Positions 51,139-59,677 of a DNA stretch of 64,000 nucleotides are shown in pieces. The notes beneath the pieces were generated by a model. That model did not search any database and was not told the DNA's origin. It was given only the letters and a program-made list of their open reading frames with translations. Source of the DNA: Streptomyces malaysiense (GTDB lineage: Bacteria > Actinomycetota > Actinomycetes > Streptomycetales > Streptomycetaceae); assembly GCF_000980885.2 (NCBI RefSeq), contig NZ_LBDA02000024.1:1-64000 (forward strand). Reading direction: 5' to 3'. Each line of letters begins with the position of its first letter. Position 1 is the first letter of the stretch. Both the position numbers and the translations under genes were made by a program.

Positions 51139-51791
51139 GCGAGCACTCCGGGGTGACGGATGTGGGTGGCGGTGAGACATGTGCCGGTGGCATGCGCCGG
51201 AGCGCGGAGGTGCCACGAGGATCTGCGTTTTCCGGTGGTGGGGCCGCCGCACGGCGGGGCGGGTTCGTCGTGGCTCGTCGGCCTGCCTCGCCCGCGCGGC
51301 GGAGCCGGATGCCGAGCGCGGAGCCGCGTGCCGAGCGGGGTCCCGCGGGGGTGGGCGGGCCCGGCCCTGCCGGGTAGGGCCGGGCCCGCCCGGATGAGCC
51401 GAGCCCGACCGGTCCGAGACGGACGGGGCTCAGCTGGTCGGTGCGGACGGGTCGGAGTCGGTCGGTGGGACGGGGCCCGGCCGGCCGGGGCGGGCGGTCC
51501 GCGGGTGCGGCCGGCGCGGTCGGGCGGTGTGCGGCCGGGCCCCGCCGTCCGGGACGGTGGTGCGGCTCCCGGAGCGACGGGGACGCAGCCCGCCCGGCTC
51601 CGAGTGGACGGTGAGGACTGTCCCGTCAGGACGCCCGCGGCTCGATTCGCGCCGCCCCGGACGGGCCCCGGGCCGGCCGGCGTCCCGAGGGGCCGGGACG
51701 TCCCCCCGGGTCCCGGCCGCCGTGCGCGCGGCGCACCGGCCGGGACCCGCCCTCGCCGGCGAACCAGGCCCCGCCCCCTCGTACTCCCCGC
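51139..51791. other. Long GC-rich intergenic region
   Basis: About 650 bp between two leftward operons. Apart from one strong hairpin (51353-51391), open frames here are composition-driven (Arg, Pro, Gly) and no protein family was recognised. It must hold the promoter of the dioxygenase operon and the terminator of the das operon. Confidence 0.5.
51353..51391. terminator. Strong 16-bp stem-loop downstream of dasD
   Basis: GGGCGGGCCCGGCCCT (51353-51368) pairs perfectly with 51376-51391 around a 7-base loop. It is 400 bp beyond the dasD stop and about 215 bp upstream of the dioxygenase gene, so it may end the das transcript before the next operon. Confidence 0.5.
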
Positions 51792-53279
51792 TCAGCCCCG
51801 CACGACGGCCTCCGCCGCCGCGACCCCGCACACCCGCGCGGCGCCGTACGTGGCGATGTGCAGGGCGCCCCTCGGTGCCGCCTGGGGCAGGCCCATTTCC
51901 ACGACAACGGTGTCGGGACGGGCGGCGAGGAGGGTGTCGAGGGCGGAGCGCATCCAGTCGTGGCGGTGTTCGTCGCGGACGACGGCGACGATCCGTCGGT
52001 CGCCGGCGGCGGCGAGGGCGAGCGTGCCCGCGTCCGTTCCGGTGAAGGAGCCGTCCGTGCTGCCGGGCACCAGTCGTCTGAGTTCATCGGTGACGCCCCA
52101 GGGGGTCTGGTCGCCGACGGCGATGTTGGGCTCGGGGTTGAACCGGGCGATGTGGACGGGCGAGTCGACGGGCGCGGCGGCTGCGGCGCGGGTCACTCGC
52201 AGCGCCCGGCGCGCCGCCGTCAGACCGACCTCCGGCGCCGGCTCGGTGCGCGCCGCGTCGCCGCGCGCGCCGGCCGTCCAGCGGGCCAGCTCCCGTACCC
52301 GGGCGGCCGCGTCGGCGAGCCGTTCCTCGGGCAGTTCGCCGGAGCGTACGGCGGCCACGAGCGCGTCCCGCAGGCCGAGCACGGTGCCCTCGTCGCACAG
52401 ACCACCGCCCACGCAGATGGCGTCGGCGCCGGCCGCGATGGCGAGGACGACGCCGTGTTCGAGGCCGTAGGTGCCGGAGATGGCGCGCATCTCCATGCCG
52501 TCGGTGACGATCAGGCCCTGGTAGCCGAGTTCGCCGCGCAGCAACTCGGTGAGGATGCGTCGGGAGAGGGTGCCGGGGCGGTCGGGGTCCAGGGCCGGGA
52601 CGAGGATGTGCGCGCTCATGACGGCCCGGGTGCCCGCGGCGATCGCCGCGCGGAACGGGGGCAGCTCACGTGCGAACAGCGTCTCGGCGTCGACGTCGAT
52701 GCGGGGCACGGCGTGGTGGGAGTCGATGTTGGTGTCGCCGTGGCCCGGGAAGTGCTTGGTGCAGGCGGCCACGCCGGTGGACTGCAGGCCCTCGACCCAG
52801 GCGGCGGTGTGCCGGGCGACGAGGTCGGTGGCGGCGCCGAAGGAGCGGACGCCGATGACCGGGTTGTCGGCGTTGGCGTTGACGTCGGCGGACGGCGCCC
52901 AGTCGAAGTTGACGCCGCAGCCGGCCAGGCGGCGGCCCAGCTCGCGGGAGACCGCGCGGGTGAGATCCGGGTCGTCGACCGCGCCCAGGGCGTGGTTGCC
53001 GGGGAAGGAGGAGCCGGTGCGCACGTCGAGGCGGGTGACGTCGCCGCTCTCCTCGTCGATGGCGATCAGCAGGTCGTCCCGCTCGGCGTGCAACTGGGCG
53101 GTGAGGGACGCGACTTGGCTTTCCGTGACGACGTTGCGGCCGAACAGCGCGACGGAGGCGAGGCCCTCACCGAGACGGCGGCGCACCCAGTCGGGGGCGG
53201 TGGTGCCGTCGAAGCCCGGTTGCAGCACCGCGAGGGCGTCACGGGTCAGGGTGTCAGGGCCGGTGGCGAGTGTGGTCAT
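51792..53279 (-). CDS. dasD: Glycoside hydrolase family 3 β-N-acetylglucosaminidase (DasD-like)
   Basis: 495 residues. The GH3/NagZ signature ACTKHFPGHGDTNIDSHHAV is intact, including the KHFPGHGD substrate loop and the His of the catalytic dyad, plus the nucleophile Asp in LIVTDGMEMRAISG. A C-terminal ~160-residue domain follows. No signal peptide, so it acts in the cytoplasm on imported N-acetylglucosamine oligomers. Six bases after the second permease. The arrangement matches dasA-dasB-dasC-dasD of S. coelicolor. Confidence 0.85.
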   Translation of the reverse strand: MTTLATGPDTLTRDALAVLQPGFDGTTAPDWVRRRLGEGLASVALFGRNVVTESQVASLTAQLHAERDDLLIAIDEESGDVTRLDVRTGSSFPGNHALGAVDDPDLTRAVSRELGRRLAGCGVNFDWAPSADVNANADNPVIGVRSFGAATDLVARHTAAWVEGLQSTGVAACTKHFPGHGDTNIDSHHAVPRIDVDAETLFARELPPFRAAIAAGTRAVMSAHILVPALDPDRPGTLSRRILTELLRGELGYQGLIVTDGMEMRAISGTYGLEHGVVLAIAAGADAICVGGGLCDEGTVLGLRDALVAAVRSGELPEERLADAAARVRELARWTAGARGDAARTEPAPEVGLTAARRALRVTRAAAAAPVDSPVHIARFNPEPNIAVGDQTPWGVTDELRRLVPGSTDGSFTGTDAGTLALAAAGDRRIVAVVRDEHRHDWMRSALDTLLAARPDTVVVEMGLPQAAPRGALHIATYGAARVCGVAAAEAVVRG

Positions 53280-53285
53280 CGGACG

Positions 53286-54116
53286 TCATCCCTTCACGGC
53301 GCCGTCGGTCAGACCGCTGACAGCCTTGCGTTGCAGGAAGATGAAGAGGATCAGGATGGGCAGAGCGAAGAGCGACGAGGCGGCCATGGTGGCGCCCCAG
53401 TCGTCGCCGAAGGCGGTCTGGAACTGCGACAGCCACAGCGGCAGGGTCTGCTTCTCGATGTCCTTGTTGAGGATCAGGACCAGCGGGAACTCGTTCCAGG
53501 CGGTGATGAACCCGAACAGCGAGGTGGCCATGAGGCCGGGCGCGAGCAGCGGGAAGATCACCTTGCGGAAGGCCTGGAGGCGGGTGCAGCCGTCGACCAT
53601 CGCCGACTCCTCCAGTTCCTTCGGCACGGCGGCGATGTAGCCGCGCAGCGTCAGGACGGTGAGGGGCAGCACCATCATCGCGTAGAAGACGGTGAGCGGG
53701 ACGAGACTGTCCAGCATGTCGCTGTCGCGCACGATCATGTAGATGGCGATGATCATGACCTCCCAGGGGGCCATCTGCGCCAGCATGAAGGTGACGATGA
53801 ACCCGCGCCGTCCCTTGAACCGCATCCGGGCGAGCGCGAAGGCGGCGAACAGGGCGATGACGAGCGACAGCAGCACCGAACAGAGCGTCACGGTGACGGA
53901 GTTGGCGACCAAAGTCCAGAAGTGGTCGGCGTGGACGGCCTTGTCGAAGTGGCCGAAGGTGAAGTGCGTGGGGAACCAGACCGGGTTCTCGGTGATGATG
54001 TCGCCGGTCGGCTTGAAGGCCGTGGCGAACATCCAGTATACGGGGAACACGAAGCCGACGAAGAGGACGACGGCGGTCGCGTTGGGCCAGATACGGCCGA
54101 AGAGCGAGCGCTTCAC
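53286..54116 (-). CDS. dasC: ABC sugar permease (MalG type), DasC-like
   Basis: 276 residues from GTG 54116 overlapping the first permease's stop. Six helices; the cytoplasmic EAA loop is LEESAMVDGCTRLQAFRKVIFPLLAPG. Forms the membrane channel with DasB for chitosaccharide uptake. No ATPase gene is present; in Streptomyces the shared ATPase MsiK usually serves such systems. Confidence 0.87.
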   Translation of the reverse strand: MKRSLFGRIWPNATAVVLFVGFVFPVYWMFATAFKPTGDIITENPVWFPTHFTFGHFDKAVHADHFWTLVANSVTVTLCSVLLSLVIALFAAFALARMRFKGRRGFIVTFMLAQMAPWEVMIIAIYMIVRDSDMLDSLVPLTVFYAMMVLPLTVLTLRGYIAAVPKELEESAMVDGCTRLQAFRKVIFPLLAPGLMATSLFGFITAWNEFPLVLILNKDIEKQTLPLWLSQFQTAFGDDWGATMAASSLFALPILILFIFLQRKAVSGLTDGAVKG

Positions 54117-55111
54117 AGCTCGTCCTCCTCTTGCTTGAGCACCATGCGCAGGTAGTACGAGGTGATGACGAGCAGGACCAGGATGGTGAGGAAGGAGATC
54201 GCCGCGCCGACCCCGAAGTGCTGGTTCCCGACGCCCTCGACGTAGGCGTAGATCGGCAGGGTCTCGGTGAGGCGGTCGGGGCCGCCCTCGTTCATGGCGA
54301 AGACCTGGGGGAACGCCTTGAAGACCCAGATGACCTCCAGGAAGGTCGTGGAGTAGAGGAAGGGCCGCAGGAAGGGCAGGGTCACGAAGGTGAAGCTCTG
54401 CCAGGCGCCGGCGCCGTCCAGGGAGGCGGCCTCGTACAGCTCCTTGGGGATGGTGGTCGTCGCGGCGTAGAGGTTGATCGCGACGAACGGGATCGACTGC
54501 CACACGATGAGCAGGACGATCACCGAGAAGGTGGAGAACTGGCTGCCCATCCAGTTGTAGTCGGCCATCGAGTGCCAGCCGAGCTTGTCCAGGACCCAGT
54601 TGACGACGCCGAAGCGCTGGGCGAACAGCCACTGGTAGACGGTGGTGGCCGCGATGACGGGCATGGCCCAGGCGAGGACGAGGCCCACCAGCAGGGTGAG
54701 GCGCATCTTCTTGCCGAGGCGGGCCAGCAGCAGTCCGATCAGGGTGCCGAACAGCATGATCAGGACGACGTTGGCGGCGGTGAACAGGACCGAGCGTTCG
54801 ACGACCTTCCAGAAGTCCGGACCGGTCAGGACCTGCTGGTAGTTGTGGAAGCCGTTCCACTCGGTGAGGTGCTGGATGAGCTGCCGCGGGTTGAGGTTCT
54901 GGAACGACAGCATGCCGTTCTTCACCAGTGGCCAGCCCAGCAGGACCAGGGTGGCCAGCAGCGCGGGCAGCAGGAGGAGATAGGGGGCGGCGGCAGGGCG
55001 GCCCGCCGGGGACCGGGAGGCCCGGTCCGCACCGCGCGGCGGCGCCGGCGCCCGGCCCTCGCGGACAGCGGGCCCCCCGGCCGTGTCCGTGCCTTCGGTC
55101 TGCACTGACAT
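54113..55111 (-). CDS. dasB: ABC sugar permease (MalF type), DasB-like
   Basis: 332 residues from ATG 55111 (GGAAGAG upstream). A ~50-residue Pro/Arg-rich N-terminus leads into six helices. EAA loop: LYEAASLDGAGAWQSFTFVTLPFLRP. It is 110 bp after the binding-protein gene, and a stem-loop stands in that gap. Confidence 0.87.
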   Translation of the reverse strand: MSVQTEGTDTAGGPAVREGRAPAPPRGADRASRSPAGRPAAAPYLLLLPALLATLVLLGWPLVKNGMLSFQNLNPRQLIQHLTEWNGFHNYQQVLTGPDFWKVVERSVLFTAANVVLIMLFGTLIGLLLARLGKKMRLTLLVGLVLAWAMPVIAATTVYQWLFAQRFGVVNWVLDKLGWHSMADYNWMGSQFSTFSVIVLLIVWQSIPFVAINLYAATTTIPKELYEAASLDGAGAWQSFTFVTLPFLRPFLYSTTFLEVIWVFKAFPQVFAMNEGGPDRLTETLPIYAYVEGVGNQHFGVGAAISFLTILVLLVITSYYLRMVLKQEEDEL

Positions 55112-55186
55112 GAGTCGTCGTCTCTTCCGTGGCCGTACGAGATCGTGCGTTCCGCCGGCGCCGATGGGCGCGGGCGGCGCAGGTGA

Positions 55187-55215
55187 GCCGGGGGCGTCGC
55201 TGGGACGCCCCCGGC
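55187..55215 (-). terminator. Stem-loop in the dasA-dasB gap
   Basis: GCCGGGGGCGTC (55187-55198) pairs perfectly with GACGCCCCCGGC (55204-55215). Placed just after the dasA stop, it probably attenuates or stabilises, so that binding protein exceeds permease. Confidence 0.7.
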
Positions 55216-55221
55216 ACGGGG

Positions 55222-56499
55222 TCAGTTCTGCTGGGCCAGACGCTGGTTGATCTGGCCCTCGACGTCCTTGGCGGCGGCGGCCGGGGCCTTGCCGTTCAGC
55301 ACGGCGGTCATGTACGACTTGATGGGGTTCGGCGTGTTCTCCACCGCGGCCCACTCGGGGATCAGCGGGGTGGTGCCGCCCACCGCGGCGCCCGGAGCCG
55401 CGGCCTCGGCGGCGGCGTTGCCCTTGAGGTTGCTCTCCAGGGACTCCTTGTTCGGGATGACGCCGCTCAGCTTGGCCAGTTCACCCTCGTACTGGTCGGA
55501 CAGGGCGATCTTCAGGAACTCCTTGGCCAGGGACTGCTTCTTGCTGTTCTGGGCGACCGCGAGGTTGGAGCCGCCGAGGAAGACACCCTCGGGCTTGTCG
55601 GCGGTGGCGCCGGGGATGGTGAAGTAGCCGAGGTCCTTCTCGATGGACTTGTTGGCCTGGACCGCGGTGGCCGCCTCCCAGCCCATGCCGATGAAGGCGC
55701 CGGTCTTGCCCTTGGCGAAGACGGCGGCCTGCTGCGGGTTGGCCTCGTCCTTGTCCTTGGGCGCCTTGGAGTAGGCGGCGTACTTCTTGTAGATCTCCAT
55801 GGCCGCGGCGACCTTGGGGTCGGCGAGGTTGGAGACGTACTTGTCGCCCTGCTTCTTCACCAGGTCGCCGCCCTGGCCGACGATCAGGCCGTCGAGGAAG
55901 TACCAGTTCTGGCCGGGGAGGTAGATCGGCTCGGCGTCCGTCTTCTTGCCGATGGTGTCGAGGTCCTTGAGGAACTCGTCACGGGTCTTCGGCGTGGACT
56001 TGATGCCGGCCTGGGCCCAGATCTTCTTGTTGTAGATGACGACGCGGTTGGCGAAGTACCAGGGAGCCGCGTACTGCTTGCCTTCGTAGACGGACGACTT
56101 GGAGACCGAGGCGGTCCAGTCGGCGCCGATGGACCGCTTGAGGTCGCCGAGGTCCGCGAGGCCGCCGGTGGCCGCGTAGGCCGGGGTCTGCGTGTTGCCG
56201 ACCTCCAGGACGTCCGGCGGGTTGTCCTCCGAGAGAGCGGTGGTGATCTTCTGCTGGATCCCGTCCCACTTCTGGGTCTCGAACTTCAGCTTGGCGCCGG
56301 TCTTCTTCTCGAAGGCGGCCTGGACGTCCTTGGACCACTGCGGCGGCGCGGAGCCGTCCATGGTCCACACCGTCAGGGTCTGGCCCTTCCAGCTCTCCGG
56401 ACCGGCGTCCTTGCTGTCGTTGCCACTGTTTCCGCCACACGCCGCAACGGAGACCATCATGCCCGCGATCACGATCGCGGAAGCGAGCTTGCGCTTCAC
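55222..56499 (-). CDS. dasA: Solute-binding lipoprotein (DasA-like) for chitobiose/GlcNAc oligomers
   Basis: 425 residues from GTG 56499 with GAGGAGG upstream. Lipoprotein signal: KRKLASAIVIAGMMVSVAAC, lipobox VAAC. The mature part is a typical sugar-binding protein (TLTVWTMDGSAPPQWSKD, KWDGIQQKITTALSEDNPPD, VLEVGNTQTPAYA), close in wording to DasA of Streptomyces. It binds sugar outside and delivers it to DasB/DasC. Two dre-like boxes lie between its start and the divergent dasR. Confidence 0.87.
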   Translation of the reverse strand: MKRKLASAIVIAGMMVSVAACGGNSGNDSKDAGPESWKGQTLTVWTMDGSAPPQWSKDVQAAFEKKTGAKLKFETQKWDGIQQKITTALSEDNPPDVLEVGNTQTPAYAATGGLADLGDLKRSIGADWTASVSKSSVYEGKQYAAPWYFANRVVIYNKKIWAQAGIKSTPKTRDEFLKDLDTIGKKTDAEPIYLPGQNWYFLDGLIVGQGGDLVKKQGDKYVSNLADPKVAAAMEIYKKYAAYSKAPKDKDEANPQQAAVFAKGKTGAFIGMGWEAATAVQANKSIEKDLGYFTIPGATADKPEGVFLGGSNLAVAQNSKKQSLAKEFLKIALSDQYEGELAKLSGVIPNKESLESNLKGNAAAEAAAPGAAVGGTTPLIPEWAAVENTPNPIKSYMTAVLNGKAPAAAAKDVEGQINQRLAQQN

Positions 56500-56592
56500 G
56501 CCACCCTCCTCAGGGATGCCACTAACCCCCCACGCCCTCGGCGGTGACCTGCGTACGACGCTGTTGCGCATAGGGCTCGGGACCTGGCCACT

Positions 56593-56608
56593 AATGGTGT
56601 AGACCAGT
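56593..56608. promoter_or_regulatory. dre-like DasR box 1
   Basis: AATGGTGTAGACCAGT, close to the dre consensus ACTGGTCTAGACCACT (only the second, sixth and fifteenth bases differ). It lies about 95 bp before the dasA start. Confidence 0.75.
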
Positions 56609-56617
56609 ACGGTGGAG

Positions 56618-56633
56618 CTTGGCCTAGACCTTT
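56618..56633. promoter_or_regulatory. dre-like DasR box 2 (degenerate)
   Basis: CTTGGCCTAGACCTTT keeps the CTAGACC core of the dre consensus; its centre is 25 bp from box 1. Flanks are weak. Confidence 0.45.
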
Positions 56634-56754
56634 CGGGGTGTCAAGGGTGGTCCGGACGACGGACGGAGGCCGTTACGAGAAAGTCACCGGAGTACTTTCG
56701 TCCACTTCGGGCCCGCACTCACGACCGCGTCGTCCCTTTCGCCCGGTCCGTTCA

Positions 56755-56770
56755 GTTGGACTAGACCATA
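56755..56770. promoter_or_regulatory. dre-like DasR box 3, near dasR
   Basis: GTTGGACTAGACCATA keeps TGG-x-CTAGACCA. It lies about 50 bp before the dasR start, so is a candidate autoregulatory site. Confidence 0.6.
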
Positions 56771-56821
56771 GGGCACTTGGTCGCTATAACGGGAGCCCAT
56801 CGACACAGCCGGAAGGCAGGC

Positions 56822-57562
56822 ATGACCACCGACGTCAGCGGCGCGCGCGTGCCGAAGTACTACCGCATCAAGCAGCGGCTGCTCGCCATGACCGAGGCGC
56901 TCCAGCCCGGTGCGGCGGTGCCGGCGGAACGGGTGCTCGCCGAGCTGTTCGACACCTCCCGGACCACCGTGCGGCAGGCGCTCCAGGAGCTGGTCGGGGA
57001 GGGCCGGCTGGACCGGATCCAGGGCAAGGGCACGTTCGTGGCGCAGCCGAAGCTGTACCGGACGCTGCAGCTCACCTCGCACACCGAGGACATGCGGGCG
57101 CAGGGGCTGTCACCGGCCTCGCAGGTGCTCGATGTCGGCGAGGCACCGGCGGACGAGCGGCTGGCGGGACTGCTGGGGGTCGCCGCGGGGGAAAGGGTGC
57201 TGCGGATCGAGCGGCTGCGGCTCGCCAGCGGGGAGCCGATGGCGATCGAGACGACGCATCTGTCGGCGCGGCGGTTTCCGGGGCTGCGGGGGGTGCTGGC
57301 GTCGTGTCCTTCGCTGTACACCGCGCTGGCGGAGGTGTACGGGGTACGGCTGTCGTCGGCGGACGAGACGATCGAGACATCGCTGTCGACACCGCGGGAG
57401 GCCGCGCTGCTGGCGACGGATGTGGGCTTGCCGATGCTGCTGATGTCCCGGCACTCACGGGACGCGCAGGGGGCACCGGTGGAGTGGGTGCGGTCCGTGT
57501 ACCGGGGGTCGCGGTACAAGTTCGTGGCGACACTGCGGCGGCCGGCGGTGTGGGGGGCGTAG
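56822..57562 (+). CDS. dasR: GntR/HutC-family regulator DasR
   Basis: 246 residues from ATG 56822 with GGAAGG upstream. The winged helix ([20 protein letters not shown] ... [32 protein letters not shown]) is nearly that of S. coelicolor DasR, as is the UTRA domain ([57 protein letters not shown]). DasR represses chitin/GlcNAc genes and many antibiotic clusters and is released by glucosamine-6-phosphate. It diverges from dasA, with dre-like boxes between. Some strains have a second das-type copy, so this may be a paralogue. Confidence 0.88.
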   Translation: MTTDVSGARVPKYYRIKQRLLAMTEALQPGAAVPAERVLAELFDTSRTTVRQALQELVGEGRLDRIQGKGTFVAQPKLYRTLQLTSHTEDMRAQGLSPASQVLDVGEAPADERLAGLLGVAAGERVLRIERLRLASGEPMAIETTHLSARRFPGLRGVLASCPSLYTALAEVYGVRLSSADETIETSLSTPREAALLATDVGLPMLLMSRHSRDAQGAPVEWVRSVYRGSRYKFVATLRRPAVWGA

Positions 57563-57584
57563 CGACGGGGGGCGACGGGGGCCG

Positions 57585-59156
57585 CTAGTTCAGGAACGCC
57601 GTCTCTATCCAGCGGCGGACCGCCGAGGGGCGCATCCGGTGGAGGCGGTCGACCGTGTCGGCGACCTCGTGGGGGCCGCCCACCGAGAGGAACTTCTCGC
57701 GGACCAGGTCGGCGTGGGAGTGGCGGGTCTCGGGGCCCGCGGCGCCGATGGGGATCAGGCGGGTGCGGGAGATCGTACGGCCGTCGGTCAGGCGGACGGT
57801 GACGCGGGCGCCGGTCGCCTTGGTGGAGCGGGAGAAGTCGCGGTTGTCGGCACGGACCGAGCCGACCAGGTCCACGAGTTCGTCGCCGCCGAAGCCGCGC
57901 AGCCACGGCACCGCCAGCTCCCCCGCCTCCCGTACCGCCTCCCCGAACGGGGCGTCGGACAGGAAGAGTTCGCGGGTCATCTCGGTGTCGTGCTCCAGGC
58001 GGATCCGCTTGGCCAGCGCCCAGCGGTCGAGGTCGTCCACGGCGGGCGAGGAGAAGTCGTCGACGGAGAACTCGCCGGTGAGGAGCGTGGTCGCCACGGG
58101 GTACGGCACATCCAGGACCAGCGCGCCGAGCGGGGAGCCGGGACCGGTGACGTAAGCGGCGGCGCGCTGTCCCGCGAACAGCGTGTACAGGGACGCCTCC
58201 ACGACGACCTCGGCCACGTCCTGCGGTCGCAGCGGGCCCAGTTCGCGGTGGATCTCCTGCGCGCAGTCCACGGCCGCGTCGATGCCGGGTCCGCCGGGAT
58301 GCATCTTGAAGGACAGCGTGTCGGTGTGCCAGCGCCGGCCGAGGCCCTTGGCGACCGCCTGGGGCAGCGGCACCGTCGCGAAGCGGGCGAGGAAGCCGTC
58401 GCTGTGCTCCATGATGTCGGGCGCGCCGCGCAGCCCGGCGTACGCCGCGTCACAGGCGTCCATCGCGGTGCGCACCGGTGTGAAGGTGTTGAACAGCCGG
58501 GCGTCGCTGGCCAGGAAGGCGCGCATCAAAGGCCAGTTGGGCATGGCGAAGGCCAGTCCGAAGGCGTTCTCGTACAGGCTCGCGGAGGCCCGGTCGGCGT
58601 GCAGCCGCCCGGCGACCGCGCCGGCCAGATGGGTGTGTACGGCGCTCTGGCCGCGCAGCGGTCCGAGGGTCGCGGAGGCGGTGATGCGGGCCGCGCACTC
58701 ATTGGCCACGACCACCGAGGTCAGCAGGGAGAGGCCGTCCAGGCGGCGGGCGTAGGCGAAGGCGAGGGGGACGGCGACCGTGGAGTTCGACAGATGGCCG
58801 GCGTACGCGGTGTCGTCCAGGTTGAGCCAGGAGCCGAGCGCCGCGAAGACTCCGGCGGCCTGGCGCGGGTCGCGCTGCATGGGGTGCCCGAAGGCGGCCA
58901 CCAGCTTGCGGCCCAGGGGGTGTTGGAGCCCGGCGCGGATGGAGGCGATCTGCGAGAGCACCTGGCTCGCGGCGAGTTTGAGCACCCGGCACGGCACGGC
59001 CTGCGGGCGCAAGGTGGCGGCCCAGTGCGAGAGTTCGCGCAGCGGGGTGTCCGTGCCGGCGGGGTGGCGGGCGGCCGACGGCGACGACGCCTCGGCCTGC
59101 TCGGCCCAGTCGTCGCACAGCGCCCGGGCGACGCTCTCCGCGAGGACGGCGGTCAT
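57585..59156 (-). CDS. MmgE/PrpD-family protein
   Basis: 523 residues from ATG 59156 (GGAAGG upstream; ATG 59195 possible). Segments such as LSQIASIRAGLQHP, GSWLNLDDTAYAGHLSNSTV and RWHTDTLSFKMHPGGPGIDAAVDC follow the MmgE/PrpD fold (2-methylcitrate or related dehydratases, cis-aconitate decarboxylase, immune-responsive gene 1 type). DDTAYAGHLSNS fits the usual substrate-site segment. No methylcitrate-cycle genes are nearby, so the substrate is open. A dehydratase or decarboxylase role in a biosynthetic pathway is possible. Confidence 0.85.
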   Translation of the reverse strand: MTAVLAESVARALCDDWAEQAEASSPSAARHPAGTDTPLRELSHWAATLRPQAVPCRVLKLAASQVLSQIASIRAGLQHPLGRKLVAAFGHPMQRDPRQAAGVFAALGSWLNLDDTAYAGHLSNSTVAVPLAFAYARRLDGLSLLTSVVVANECAARITASATLGPLRGQSAVHTHLAGAVAGRLHADRASASLYENAFGLAFAMPNWPLMRAFLASDARLFNTFTPVRTAMDACDAAYAGLRGAPDIMEHSDGFLARFATVPLPQAVAKGLGRRWHTDTLSFKMHPGGPGIDAAVDCAQEIHRELGPLRPQDVAEVVVEASLYTLFAGQRAAAYVTGPGSPLGALVLDVPYPVATTLLTGEFSVDDFSSPAVDDLDRWALAKRIRLEHDTEMTRELFLSDAPFGEAVREAGELAVPWLRGFGGDELVDLVGSVRADNRDFSRSTKATGARVTVRLTDGRTISRTRLIPIGAAGPETRHSHADLVREKFLSVGGPHEVADTVDRLHRMRPSAVRRWIETAFLN

Positions 59157-59212
59157 GGCGGGTACCTTCCGTGCGTGCGTCGAGGGGGAGGACATCGGTC
59201 CTCAACACGGGT

Positions 59213-59242
59213 GCGGGAGCACCGGATTGCCGGTGCTCCCGC
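59213..59242 (-). terminator. Terminator after the NTF2-like gene
   Basis: GCGGGAGCACCGG (59213-59225) pairs perfectly with CCGGTGCTCCCGC (59230-59242), loop ATTG, just beyond the NTF2-like stop at 59257. It separates it from the MmgE/PrpD gene. Confidence 0.8.
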
Positions 59243-59256
59243 GACGCGTGCCGGTG

Positions 59257-59625
59257 TTACGCGGCCGGGACCTTGTCCAGGAAGCCGTAGACGGCCTTGA
59301 TCTTGCCGGCCTCGTCGGCGACGAGGACGTCGAAGCCGATGGCGATCGGCTCGGCGCCGGCCTCGGTCACCAGGCCCCACTGGAAGCGGGCCTGGTTGTG
59401 GTGGGCGTCGACGGTGCCGTGCAGCTCGAAGGAGAGACCCTTGAACTGGTCGCGGGCGCCGGCCACCACAGCCGCGAAGCCCTCGCGACCCTCGACCGCG
59501 GCCAGCGGGTCGATGTACGGGGCGTCGGCGGTGAACAGCTCGGCAATGGCCGCGGCGCGCTTGTCGGCGTCCGCCTCGTTCCAGATGTCGAGGTAGCGGG
59601 TGACGGTGGTGGTCAGGTCGCTCAT
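59257..59625 (-). CDS. NTF2/SnoaL-like small protein
   Basis: 122 residues from ATG 59625 with AAGGAG upstream. The cone-fold pattern is visible: TRYLDIWNEADADKRAAAIAELF, APYIDPLAAVEGREGFAAVV, FQWGLVTEAGAEPIAIGFDVL. Such proteins include ketosteroid isomerases, polyketide cyclases and non-catalytic binders. A Tyr near 13, an Asp in YIDP and a Trp in FQWG could line a pocket. It is ~50 bp after the DAG-kinase-like gene and may share its transcript. Function not assigned. Confidence 0.85.
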   Translation of the reverse strand: MSDLTTTVTRYLDIWNEADADKRAAAIAELFTADAPYIDPLAAVEGREGFAAVVAGARDQFKGLSFELHGTVDAHHNQARFQWGLVTEAGAEPIAIGFDVLVADEAGKIKAVYGFLDKVPAA

Positions 59626-59677
59626 GCGGGCGATCTCCTTTTTGGGTGGTGCTTCTTCGGTTCTTCGGACGGTTGGT

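Noticed and set aside
51139..51791. Arg/Pro-rich open frames as small genes
   Set aside because: All frames are open because of extreme GC content; no start site or conserved sequence is recognisable.
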